From NCBI RefSeq assembly GCF_026241165.1, contig NZ_JAPFQN010000009.1, positions 124,001 to 188,000 of the forward strand: 64,000 bases of DNA, written 5' to 3'. The translations under genes were made by a program, and so were the position numbers. The stretch comes from Mangrovivirga halotolerans (GTDB taxonomy: Bacteria > Bacteroidota > Bacteroidia > Cytophagales > Cyclobacteriaceae). Below the pieces are notes generated by a model. It saw nothing but the letters and a program-made list of their open reading frames with translations. It did no database searches and was not told the origin of the DNA. This document shows, piece by piece, positions 53,767 through 63,003 of this stretch (its first letter is position 1; each line of letters opens with the position of its first letter).

Positions 53767-55137
53767 TCAGATCAAATCGTTTAATTTATTTTGAGCACCT
53801 TTGTTTGAGGCATTAAAAAGAATACTTTTCTGGTAATAGATTTTTGCTAATTCGTTTTTGCCCAGTGAGGAATAGCAATCAGCAATTAGTTCGGCGAAAC
53901 TGGATTTATCATTTTTATTCAGTTCACAAGTTATGTATCCCAAATTGAGTAAAGTTGCTGCGTCAGTGTATTTTTCTCTTCTCATCAGGTATTGAGCAGT
54001 CTTAATTAAGTCATTTCCTTGATTATCCAAATCATAAGAATCTGCCTTTTCAGTTCTGATCTGATGGTAAAATGCAATTCCCGATTCAAAGTCATCGTTT
54101 AGTTTTTCCCTGATGTCGAGGTAGACAGATCTCTTTGGCGTTTTAAATGGCTTGTTTTGCATGATATTTATGATGCCATTTCCTATTTCAGCCAGCTTAA
54201 AATTCAGATTGTTGGTCATCAGAATTATTTCTAATTCCAATTCCCTGGAATAGTAAATTATTGCCTCATAATTGTTCCCTGATCCATGATGATAGTGCTC
54301 TAAAACACCTAATGAATCTAAGCTTAGATGTCCCAAGCCTGACTGACTGCCTTTGTCAAATGTTTTGTTAAGCGTAGAAATTGTTTCAAAGGATATAATA
54401 TCTTCATTATACAATGATTTAAGCCATTGATGAAGATCATCAGGGGTTAGATAAATTGCCTTTGTGTAGTCATGAATAAAAGTGGTATTCTCACCATCAT
54501 TGTTAAATGATTCAGCCATTTTTCCATATAGCTTTCCGTTTTCTGGTTGATATATTTGATCAATGCCAATTGGATTGAATAATCTTTTTTCCAGAAAGTC
54601 TTTAAAAGTCATTCCGGATAACTTTTCAATCAATGCTTTCTGAAGAATGATATTGGAATAATTGTAATCATAGCGTGTTCCGGGGTTGAATTTTAATTCT
54701 TTGGCTTCAGATAATGATTCTTTCAGGCTTTCAGTATCATAACCCGCTGTCGCAATTATACCAGATGTATAATTTAAGATTTGACTAACTTTTATATCTG
54801 AGCAGTATTCCGGTAAGAAATCCAAGTAATTAATTAGGGGCTCATCAATGTTAACTTTACCTTGTTCGGCAAGAAACATAATTCCAACAGAGCCAAACTC
54901 TTTAGATATTGAGCCTATGGGCATGCTATGATCACTAGCTAGCGGAGTTCTTTGACTGTCAGCATAGCCCAAAGAATTAGAATATATCAATTTGTCATTA
55001 TAATGAACTAAAATATTCCCATTAAACACCCCGGTTTTAAATGAGGCATTGATAAGAGAATCGATTTTCTCCGGGAAATTTTGAGCATTTAAAAAAGGAC
55101 TGGTAATGATTAATAATAGAGTAAAAAAGTGTTTCAT
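53767..55137 (-). CDS. Serine beta-lactamase/DD-peptidase-fold hydrolase
   Basis: 456 aa. Signal peptide 1-17. Catalytic S75-I-S-K78 motif, Y-x-N motif in YDYNYSN (about 157-163) and a late H/K-T-G-like YHHGSG. The C-terminal 120 residues are helical and TPR-like. Class C-type serine hydrolase; could be an esterase or peptidase rather than a drug-inactivating lactamase. Confidence 0.85.
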   Translation of the reverse strand: MKHFFTLLLIITSPFLNAQNFPEKIDSLINASFKTGVFNGNILVHYNDKLIYSNSLGYADSQRTPLASDHSMPIGSISKEFGSVGIMFLAEQGKVNIDEPLINYLDFLPEYCSDIKVSQILNYTSGIIATAGYDTESLKESLSEAKELKFNPGTRYDYNYSNIILQKALIEKLSGMTFKDFLEKRLFNPIGIDQIYQPENGKLYGKMAESFNNDGENTTFIHDYTKAIYLTPDDLHQWLKSLYNEDIISFETISTLNKTFDKGSQSGLGHLSLDSLGVLEHYHHGSGNNYEAIIYYSRELELEIILMTNNLNFKLAEIGNGIINIMQNKPFKTPKRSVYLDIREKLNDDFESGIAFYHQIRTEKADSYDLDNQGNDLIKTAQYLMRREKYTDAATLLNLGYITCELNKNDKSSFAELIADCYSSLGKNELAKIYYQKSILFNASNKGAQNKLNDLI

Positions 55138-55243
55138 ATAAATTGCGTTTATATTTAAGATGCATGAAACAGCTCTATCGTTTAGATATTTATGTCAGTG
55201 GTTTTAAAAAAGTGTAAGCGAGAATTTAGCTGTATGTATGGGG

Positions 55244-55816
55244 CTAAGGAACCAGCCAGGATTCTTCTTTTTTGTCAAAATCAAACAGACATCTGATGTG
55301 TCTTTCCTTATTAAGTTGTAAAACTTCTATTTGGCTGATATTTACTTCGAGCACTGCAAAATATTCATCGTCAAATTCATCCTTAAGTTCTTGCGTAGCC
55401 TGGTGATTTTCCTTTTTGGTTCCGGGTGGATTTTTTGAGTTATAAGATTCCTTACCATCAGATAGGGAATTGTAATAGTTTCTGCTTATTTCATCTTTAT
55501 GATGGATGATGCAGGTCCCGGTAAGCTTAACCTGGCATCGGTTGTTCTTTCCATAAGTCAGGATAGAAACATTGTAATTACCTTTTATTTGTTCGATCTT
55601 ATCTGACCGTATGTCAGTATATATAAAGGCCTTCCTTTCTTCAGGAATGAATTTTCTTAAGACAACATATCTTGAATCCGGCGTTTGCCTGTTGACAGTT
55701 GACAGTATGACAAAGTGAAATTCAGAACGATTATCTTCACCGGCTCTTTGTAATTCATTGAGTATAGTTGATTTGATTTTATTAAGCGAGAGGTCTTGTG
55801 TGATCAAATTTCCCAT
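55244..55816 (-). CDS. Pyridoxamine 5'-phosphate oxidase-fold protein
   Basis: 190 aa FMN-binding split-barrel protein: TPDSRYVVLRKFIPEERKAFIYTDIRSDKIEQI and CQVKLTGTCIIHHKDE fit the PPOX family but it lacks the RLHDR tail of PdxH at 7217. Flavin or haem partner unknown. Confidence 0.75.
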   Translation of the reverse strand: MGNLITQDLSLNKIKSTILNELQRAGEDNRSEFHFVILSTVNRQTPDSRYVVLRKFIPEERKAFIYTDIRSDKIEQIKGNYNVSILTYGKNNRCQVKLTGTCIIHHKDEISRNYYNSLSDGKESYNSKNPPGTKKENHQATQELKDEFDDEYFAVLEVNISQIEVLQLNKERHIRCLFDFDKKEESWLVP

Positions 55817-55893
55817 TAAAAAGTAACCGTTAAAAAAGTTATTTGTTCATACTCTTAATCCTGAAGATTTGCCAGGCAGAAGGCCGATTAAAA

Positions 55894-57798
55894 CTAATAA
55901 TTGGATTCCCTGATTTTTGATTTTTCAGTTTCTTTTGATGCAATAGTGGTTGTAGGCTCAACAAAATACATCTTCATTTTACCTTTATTTTTAACATCTA
56001 TTTCACCTCTTGACACACAGTTATAGTGATTACTGATCAATTTACAGGTATACTCAGACACATTAATTTTTCCGGGCTGTGAATTAGATTCCATTCTTGA
56101 TGCAATGTTTACCGTGTCTCCCCAGATATCATACGCAAACTTTTTAGTCCCAACCACACCGGCTACCACCGGACCAGAACTGATACCGATCCTTACGTCA
56201 AAGTGGATGATTTCATTGTTCTCAATAATTTTTGATTGATCTACGAACTCAGCCATTTCAAATGCAGCCCTGGTGACTTTCAGGGCGTGATCTTCATCTG
56301 GAAAAGGTAATCCAGCGGCACACATATAAGCATCGCCTATCGTTTTGACTTTCTCCAATCCGTTTTTTTCGATTATTTCGTCAAATTTTGAAAAATAATA
56401 ATCGACTGTGTTAACCAATTGTTCCGGAGATAAACTTTCAGAGTGTTTGGTGAACCCGATAAAGTCTGCAAAAAGGACGGAGACTTCTTCAAACCTTCTG
56501 GCCTTTACCTTTCCGCTTTCTTTTAATTCTTCAGCAATTTCACTGGGTAAAATATTTAAAAGCAGGTCATCAGAACGGCCTTTTTCTCTTTCTATAATCT
56601 TTTTAGTATGAGCGATAAATTTATTGCGTCTAAATAATCCGACAGCGATAACTATCATGAGGAATAAGGCGACCACTACTGCAATAAAAATTATCCGTTG
56701 GTTTTCTTTTTGCTGGTTGAGCAGGTCTACCTCCATTTGTTTTTTATTGATTTCAAAATCAGTTCTCAGGTTAGCCATTTCCTGAATCGAGGCCTGATCG
56801 TTTACGCTATCCCGGAATTCCTTGTATTGTTTGTAGTGCTCGAGAGAATTTTTATAATCACCTGTTTGTTCATATAATTCAGATAATTTGAGATTTACAT
56901 CGCTTATCTGATCGGTCAGGCCATATTTTTTAGCAATATCAAGACTTTGTTTGGAATAATTTATTGCCACTACTTCATTCCCCTGATTCATATAAACATC
57001 AGACATGTAACTTAGATAGATAGGGATCGGATAATAATCCTCCATCAATTCCAGTTGAGTAATAGCCTTATTAAGCATGACTTTGGCTGAGTCATTTAAC
57101 CCCATCATTGCAAGTGCAATTCCCCTGTTACCATTATTATATGCGATTCCATCCTCGAAATTGTATGCTTTGAAGATTTTGCCTGATTTTTCAAAGCATT
57201 TAAGAGCTGAATCAGGTTCCCCAACAGTGAGATATTCATCGCCCATATTCTCATAGGCTGTGGCAATGCCCAACGAATCATTTTCATTTTTAAGTTGTGA
57301 TATTGCCCGGTTATAATACCTGATGGCATTTGTATGATCATCTCTCACAGAATATACATCAGCAATTGCAATGCTAGCTCTGCCAGCCTTTATACTCATA
57401 TTTTCAGCTTCTGCAATTCTCCCGGCCTCGAAAAGATTTTCTAAAGCAGGAACCAACTCACTAATTAATAAGTAGGAATTACCTTTTTGTAAATAACCAA
57501 TGTAAAGGTATTCAGGAGAGTCGTATTTTGATGCGAGCTCGATTAGCTCGTTACTAAATTGAAGCTTGTCTGGCACATCTGAGTATTCTGCCAGTATTCT
57601 AAGCACGGGAAGAAGGTCTTCACCCACGAATTCACCCGATTCATAAATAATTCTTGCACTATCAATGTTACTGGAGCTTTGAGCTTTTAAAGCGGGTACG
57701 CTAAGAAAAATAAGCAAAGCAAAAAGTATCACAATTTGGAATATAGTGCTATTCAGATTGAGATAATATTTTGTAATAAGTTTAATCATTAAGATCAA
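55894..57798 (-). CDS. Adenylate cyclase with N-terminal TPR sensor
   Basis: 634 aa. An N-terminal hydrophobic segment, then eight or so TPRs (about 60-345), a membrane helix (IIFIAVVVALFLMIVIAVGLF, about 370-390) and a class III cyclase domain. Metal Asp residues are in LFADFIGF and TIGDAYM; the substrate-selecting pair Lys (VKTIGD) and Asp (AYDIWG) favour ATP, so cAMP. The TPR domain probably lies in the periplasm. Overlaps the start of the upstream small secreted gene by 4 nt. Confidence 0.88.
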   Translation of the reverse strand: MILMIKLITKYYLNLNSTIFQIVILFALLIFLSVPALKAQSSSNIDSARIIYESGEFVGEDLLPVLRILAEYSDVPDKLQFSNELIELASKYDSPEYLYIGYLQKGNSYLLISELVPALENLFEAGRIAEAENMSIKAGRASIAIADVYSVRDDHTNAIRYYNRAISQLKNENDSLGIATAYENMGDEYLTVGEPDSALKCFEKSGKIFKAYNFEDGIAYNNGNRGIALAMMGLNDSAKVMLNKAITQLELMEDYYPIPIYLSYMSDVYMNQGNEVVAINYSKQSLDIAKKYGLTDQISDVNLKLSELYEQTGDYKNSLEHYKQYKEFRDSVNDQASIQEMANLRTDFEINKKQMEVDLLNQQKENQRIIFIAVVVALFLMIVIAVGLFRRNKFIAHTKKIIEREKGRSDDLLLNILPSEIAEELKESGKVKARRFEEVSVLFADFIGFTKHSESLSPEQLVNTVDYYFSKFDEIIEKNGLEKVKTIGDAYMCAAGLPFPDEDHALKVTRAAFEMAEFVDQSKIIENNEIIHFDVRIGISSGPVVAGVVGTKKFAYDIWGDTVNIASRMESNSQPGKINVSEYTCKLISNHYNCVSRGEIDVKNKGKMKMYFVEPTTTIASKETEKSKIRESNY

Positions 57799-58262
57799 TT
57801 AGACCGGACTACTAGTTTTGGATCAATGCTATATTCTTCAGTTCCTGATCCGGGTATTATTACCTTGAAGGTGATTATGTATTTTTCCTGCATTCCCTCG
57901 GTTCCCTCTTTTACTTTTCCCCGGACCTTACCGTTACCATTTCTTTCCCGAAGCACATTTGATTCGAAAATGTTATCACCACTCTGATGACTGATGGTTG
58001 TTATTCTCACTTTGTGATTTGATGAAGAGGACGAAACCCCATTCCAAATTACAATATCACCGACACTTACTGTATCTACGTGATTACGAATATCAGTGCC
58101 AGGTTGCTGGCCGCTAAAATAACAATATTTATATGCTGGTTCCTGTATGTTTTCGGTGTCAACAACCAAAGTCAAGGGGTCTATTTCCTGAGCATCACTT
58201 TTAAAATAGGTCATGAATATCAATATCATGACCAGGGAAAAATATGACATTATTTTTTTCAT
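57795..58262 (-). CDS. Small secreted protein upstream of cyclase
   Basis: 155 aa. Signal peptide 1-24 (cleavage after DAQ). Beta-rich mature part with DIVIWNGVSSSSSNHKVRI and YIITFKVIIPG. Its ATGA overlap with the cyclase gene ties the two; it could act with the periplasmic TPR domain. No family recognised. Confidence 0.6.
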   Translation of the reverse strand: MKKIMSYFSLVMILIFMTYFKSDAQEIDPLTLVVDTENIQEPAYKYCYFSGQQPGTDIRNHVDTVSVGDIVIWNGVSSSSSNHKVRITTISHQSGDNIFESNVLRERNGNGKVRGKVKEGTEGMQEKYIITFKVIIPGSGTEEYSIDPKLVVRSN

Positions 58263-58468
58263 AATGAGTATAAAATTTGATAGTGGTAATGCAGTGAAAC
58301 TGTTGGGCTCTTTTCTGTTTTAAAGACAGTTTAACGGCTTATTATAATAAATATAAGAATTAATATTAACAAAAAGGTATATTCATTCTTTTAATAATTC
58401 AATTTCAAGCGATTATTGTTTCGACTAAATATGATTAGTGATTTCCAGCTTGAGAATATCTTTCTTCA

Positions 58469-59761
58469 TTATTTAAAAAAGAACTTTTTCTTAAGGAAAT
58501 AAATAATAGTTAATACAGCTGTACCGGCTAGGAAACCTATCCATTCGGACCTTTTCAGACCAAAGAGCATTAAAATTATTACAACGGAAGAGAGTATGGG
58601 AATGATTAATCCTCCGGGAATAGTAAACGCGTCTTTATCTTTTGATGGTTTGATAATTCTTAGTTTGAAAACACATAAAACTACTCCAAGGTAAATAAAC
58701 AAGACCGCTGCACTAGAGATTACAGCCAATTGATCAAACCTCCCTATTGAAGCAAAAACAAACCCGATACTTGAGTACATGATTATAGAAATAAATGGAG
58801 TGCCGAATATTTTATGGACCCGTGAAAGTGCCTGGATATTAATTATACGATCCTGAGATGCCTGGAACAATACTCTGGGCATACTGAATATTTCACTACT
58901 CAGGTTTCCAAACATAGATACTGCTGCTCCGATTGATATGAGCAGGAAACCAGCCGGACCAAAAATGTGGCTGGCAACTTCACTTAAGGGACTCTCGGTA
59001 TAGTTTGGGAGATCATCTCCCAAAACGCCCTGAGAAACCAGTTGAAGGGAAATGTAGATTGTTAACACACAAAGGATACTGATCAGGATTGCCTTCGGTA
59101 TTGTTTTATTTGGTTTAATCACCTCCCCACTCACAGATAATCCGGATTCTGCTCCCTGAAAAGCAAAGAATAGTATTAATGCTGTTTGACTAAGGCTTTC
59201 AAGGTCAGGAAATGACTCGATTTTCAGGTTTGCAATGTTTGATTCAGGTATGGAGAAAAAGATTAAAGCTAATAAGGGGACAATCTTTAAAAAGGTAATT
59301 GTTTTGACCAGCACAATACTTTCTTTGACACCTTTTATGTTGATCCATGCCAATCCTCCAAACACAATGAGGAAGAAAAGAATCTGTATAATCTTTTCCT
59401 GGAATAACGGAATATAAGCACCCAATAAATTGACAAGGGCATTGGCTACTGCCGCATCTGCGGATATGGCCGCCAGGCTAAAAAAGATAGCGGTTAAATA
59501 ACCAAAGTATCGGCCAAAGCTAACTTCGATGTACGAATATACACCTCCTGATTTGGTTATTTTGCTACCAACTTCAGCAAAGCAAAGCATTACCAGGGAG
59601 ATCAATATTCCACAGAATAGATATGCATATATGCTGGCAGATCCCAGGTTAGCCGCAACGATAGCCGGTAGAGCAAATATTCCTGCACCAATGATAATAT
59701 TGATCAGGTTAGCGCTGAGTCCCAGAACTCCGATTTTACGATCAAGAGAGTTCGTGGTCAT
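58469..59761 (-). CDS. APC-family amino acid permease
   Basis: 430 aa, about twelve helices. The first helix NLINIIIGAGIFALPAIVA holds the GxGIF substrate loop of the APC superfamily; FFAFQGAESGLSVSGEVIKP (about 193-213) is the second signature. Substrate amino acid unknown. Confidence 0.88.
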   Translation of the reverse strand: MTTNSLDRKIGVLGLSANLINIIIGAGIFALPAIVAANLGSASIYAYLFCGILISLVMLCFAEVGSKITKSGGVYSYIEVSFGRYFGYLTAIFFSLAAISADAAVANALVNLLGAYIPLFQEKIIQILFFLIVFGGLAWINIKGVKESIVLVKTITFLKIVPLLALIFFSIPESNIANLKIESFPDLESLSQTALILFFAFQGAESGLSVSGEVIKPNKTIPKAILISILCVLTIYISLQLVSQGVLGDDLPNYTESPLSEVASHIFGPAGFLLISIGAAVSMFGNLSSEIFSMPRVLFQASQDRIINIQALSRVHKIFGTPFISIIMYSSIGFVFASIGRFDQLAVISSAAVLFIYLGVVLCVFKLRIIKPSKDKDAFTIPGGLIIPILSSVVIILMLFGLKRSEWIGFLAGTAVLTIIYFLKKKFFFK

Positions 59762-59912
59762 TTATTTGAGTTTGATTGCTGAATCATTTATTGATAGCGT
59801 ATAACCATTATTGCACTGTTTGATTTAATATACTAATTAATTCAGGAAAATCGACATTAGAATTTCCTTAAAGGCATTTGAAGCTATCTTTATTTTAAGT
59901 TACCGATATCGG

Positions 59913-60362
59913 TTATTCAGTTCTTTTTTTTATGAGTTTTTTAATTTCTTTTGAAGGTTTGATATTATTTTCTTCCATTGCGCAATAATCAACAGTCATA
60001 TTAATAGCTTTTTTCTTGAGGTTTTCTTTTGTAAAATTATTATTCTCAATGCTGACTTTGGCAGCAGACACAAGGTAAATGCCAAGTATTTCTTCCTTGT
60101 TGCCATATAATTTTGCTATTTCTTCATCCAGTTCAAAAGTATGGTCAGGAGTTCCTGACATCCATTGAAAAATGAATTGAAACAATTGCTGACGCTTTCC
60201 TTCCTCTTTATCAATGGGGTTATCCAATAAATAATTGCATGCTTGTAAAACTTCCTTTTCAGCTTTTTTGTAGTCTTCACCTTTTTTAAACTGAGTAGTA
60301 CTTTGTGCATTGCCTATGAATGATAAAAGCGTAATTGAAAAAATAAAAATGATAGATTTCAT
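59913..60362 (-). CDS. Small secreted protein
   Basis: 149 aa. Signal peptide about 1-19. Highly charged helical mature part with no recognised motif. Confidence 0.55.
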   Translation of the reverse strand: MKSIIFIFSITLLSFIGNAQSTTQFKKGEDYKKAEKEVLQACNYLLDNPIDKEEGKRQQLFQFIFQWMSGTPDHTFELDEEIAKLYGNKEEILGIYLVSAAKVSIENNNFTKENLKKKAINMTVDYCAMEENNIKPSKEIKKLIKKRTE

Positions 60363-60498
60363 GGATCTTTAGTTGAAAATTAAAAAATATGAACCGATTT
60401 ATGTTGAATAGCTAATCAACAAGGTAAATATATTGTTTTTAGACAATAAAAAGAAAGGGGGATTTGGAAATATAAATATTAATAGTCGTTGTTTTTAT

Positions 60499-61017
60499 TT
60501 ACTTTTTCCGCTTTTTTCTTTTAAAATGTTTTTTATCAGAAATGTATAATATCTTTTGAACCTCGCAAAAAGTCACAGAACGATCCTTATTTTTTAAATG
60601 TACCTGCTTTATAAGTTCCATTTCATTCTGATCTTCAATTAATGATTTTATATTATCCAATTCATTTTTAGTGAACTGAAAGTCTGCGTAGAGATTTTCT
60701 TTTGCCGGTTTTTTAAAACGGACTTTTGCTGATTTATCCCATACTATATAATTATCACCCAAAAGGTTCATGAGCTGAACCATGGGTATGGGATCTACCG
60801 CAGAAAACATACTTCCACCGAAGATGGAATTGACATAATTTTTATTTTTATAGCTGATGGGTATTTTGATAGTAATATCAAGCAGGTCATCTGAAACATA
60901 CTTTATCCTTCCCGTACTACGACGATACATGGGGGAAAGATTAAAGCCATATTTAAATAATGTTGCTTTACTTATAAATTTTGAACCTACTTCCGCAATT
61001 TTTCTATAAACAGACAT
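60499..61017 (-). CDS. DUF4442-type hotdog-fold protein
   Basis: 172 aa. NYVNSIFGGSMFSAVDPIPMVQLMNLLGD (about 60-88) and AKVRFKKPAKENLYADFQFT are the DUF4442 hotdog signature, related to acyl-CoA thioesterases. Seven nt separate it from the next gene on the strand. Confidence 0.8.
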   Translation of the reverse strand: MSVYRKIAEVGSKFISKATLFKYGFNLSPMYRRSTGRIKYVSDDLLDITIKIPISYKNKNYVNSIFGGSMFSAVDPIPMVQLMNLLGDNYIVWDKSAKVRFKKPAKENLYADFQFTKNELDNIKSLIEDQNEMELIKQVHLKNKDRSVTFCEVQKILYISDKKHFKRKKRKK

Positions 61018-61024
61018 TAACTAA

Positions 61025-61618
61025 TTAGTTACTATTATTTGATTGATCTTGTCTTTCTTTTACGATTTCTCTTATCGAACGATCCCCAATAACCACATCA
61101 TCCAGCACAGCCTCTCCATTAAGAACTTTCACAATGCTGTATGAATCAACAAGAGAATCCTGCTGAGACTCCCTGTGGACTGTCTCTGCTACCGGAGCCA
61201 TCGATTCTTCCATAAAAAACTTATTGAATGGATAATCTATGATCAGGATTGGTGGTTTGTTATAAGGTTGGGTTCCACCAATTTTTGCAGTAATAAACGT
61301 TTCACCTGACCCTGGTTTCTCCTTAAATACTTTATCAGGAACAGTGAATCCTTCCTCATTTTCAGTGAGGGTGACGAATATCTGATCACCATATATCCAT
61401 TGATCTGAAGTGTCTATTTCGACAGAATTAGCTTCATAATTCAATACAATATATTTTCCTCTGAACGGATCGGTCGGGTCAATTGGCTGGGTCCTGAATT
61501 TATAAGTTTGTCCCTCACTGAGTACTTCCTCTCTGTCCATGATCATTTTGGCCGGGATATATAATTGGATAAGGCACACCAGGATAAACAATGGGAGTAA
61601 AATCTTTTTATTTTTCAT
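61025..61618 (-). CDS. GDYXXLXY-type protein
   Basis: 197 aa. N-terminal membrane helix (1-25), then DPFRGKYIVLNYEAN, the GDYxxLxY core block of this family. It overlaps DUF2157 by 11 nt, the usual pairing; likely membrane complex of unknown role. Confidence 0.82.
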   Translation of the reverse strand: MKNKKILLPLFILVCLIQLYIPAKMIMDREEVLSEGQTYKFRTQPIDPTDPFRGKYIVLNYEANSVEIDTSDQWIYGDQIFVTLTENEEGFTVPDKVFKEKPGSGETFITAKIGGTQPYNKPPILIIDYPFNKFFMEESMAPVAETVHRESQQDSLVDSYSIVKVLNGEAVLDDVVIGDRSIREIVKERQDQSNNSN

Positions 61619-62888
61619 TTTTACTTTTTCTCTTTAACATCCAATAATTCGCTACAAAAAAGCTTATACCTACAATGACAAATAGTGCGCCCCGAACATA
61701 AAATGACAGGTCAGAGTCAAAGAATCGGCAGATAGCCAGTAAGGCAATAGTTACCATTCCGAAATTCATTATTCCTAAGTGGTCTTTTTTAGCCCCTTCA
61801 TTAACATATAAGATCCCGATGGTGAGGATGGATATATTAATTAGGAAAACTGCCATTGGTGCTCTCAAACCAATAATAAAGGTGAGCCCAACTAAAGGAA
61901 AAACCAGGGAAAGAAATGAAACATTCTTTATGCCCTTGCTTTTTATTTTCAACGTGAGAAATACGGAGGCAATTCCAAACAAAATTAGCGAAGCAATAGC
62001 CTCCGGAGAGGTGCTGATACCATCGATATCAAATCGTTCACTTCTTAAATGGTTCCAGAATTCATCGAAACTCAGGCTGTATAAAACAACCATTGTTCCT
62101 AAGGCACCGAAAATCTTAAATCCATTGTTTCTTAGCTTCAGATCGTTAAATCCATTACCAACGAGGTAAATCAATCCGAAATAAGAAATATAGACTATAA
62201 ACATTAACTCTTCAAACTTCCCTGATAATGAGCCCAGGCAGATAGTTACAGAAAGAGGTAAAAACCAATGATGAAAATAGGTGAAATTACTTTCGGGTTT
62301 GGATCTCAGTAAATACAGGTACCAGGGAATAACTGCAGCTAATAGTAGCCAGTAACCATAGGCTGTAGTTGAGGGATAGTTCCAATAGCTAAGTTCACAG
62401 GCATACCAGGTAATGCCAATAATATAAAATAGCGAACTAATGGAAGATCTCATCAGGTAAATAATGGGTAGCCCTAACAGAACCCAGGTTAAAAGGAATC
62501 CGGAAAGCTGTCCCTGGATATGGTAGATCTGGCTGATCAGTGAAATAGTTGCTCCAATCGATAAAAACAAAAAGACAGCACTACCTTCCTTCCAGCTTTG
62601 AGAGTCCTTCTTTTTTAAAATGGCAAAACCACAGGCTAACTGACCCAAAACAAGGGGTAAGAATGCAATAACTGTTCGGGTTAGCCGGGAAAACTGATCC
62701 CAGTTGTGCGCGATTATCAAAATGATGCCAGAGCCGATCAACAGGGAACCCAGGATGCTAAAAGCTAATACTAATTTATTAGATTCGGGTTGCTTTTTCG
62801 ATGCGTAATAACTTCGAATATTTTCAGCAATATCATCTGAAATAACTCCCTTTTCGGTTAGTTCTTTTAGATCTTTTGTGATGTTCAT
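61608..62888 (-). CDS. DUF2157 polytopic membrane protein
   Basis: 426 aa with about twelve hydrophobic helices after a short cytosolic N-terminus (LKELTEKGVISDDIAENIRSYY), the DUF2157 opening. Partner of the GDYXXLXY protein downstream. Function unknown. Confidence 0.82.
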   Translation of the reverse strand: MNITKDLKELTEKGVISDDIAENIRSYYASKKQPESNKLVLAFSILGSLLIGSGIILIIAHNWDQFSRLTRTVIAFLPLVLGQLACGFAILKKKDSQSWKEGSAVFLFLSIGATISLISQIYHIQGQLSGFLLTWVLLGLPIIYLMRSSISSLFYIIGITWYACELSYWNYPSTTAYGYWLLLAAVIPWYLYLLRSKPESNFTYFHHWFLPLSVTICLGSLSGKFEELMFIVYISYFGLIYLVGNGFNDLKLRNNGFKIFGALGTMVVLYSLSFDEFWNHLRSERFDIDGISTSPEAIASLILFGIASVFLTLKIKSKGIKNVSFLSLVFPLVGLTFIIGLRAPMAVFLINISILTIGILYVNEGAKKDHLGIMNFGMVTIALLAICRFFDSDLSFYVRGALFVIVGISFFVANYWMLKRKSKNEK

Positions 62889-62933
62889 ATTGTATTAAGA
62901 AAATAACTACCCAAGTTAATAGTAGGATTAAGT

Positions 62934-62974
62934 TATACAAAAAATAAACCGGATAAATCTTACTTACCCGGTTT
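62934..62974 (-). terminator. Rho-independent terminator (minus strand)
   Basis: AAACCGG (62946-62952) with CCGGTTT (62968-62974) form a stem; read on the minus strand it runs into ATTTTTTG. It ends the esterase gene. Confidence 0.78.
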
Positions 62975-63003
62975 GATATTGTGATATATGATGAGGATGT
63001 GAA

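Noticed and set aside
59902-59913. Palindrome ACCGATATCGGT after the small secreted gene
   Set aside because: No loop and no T tract, so not a terminator; too short to call an operator.
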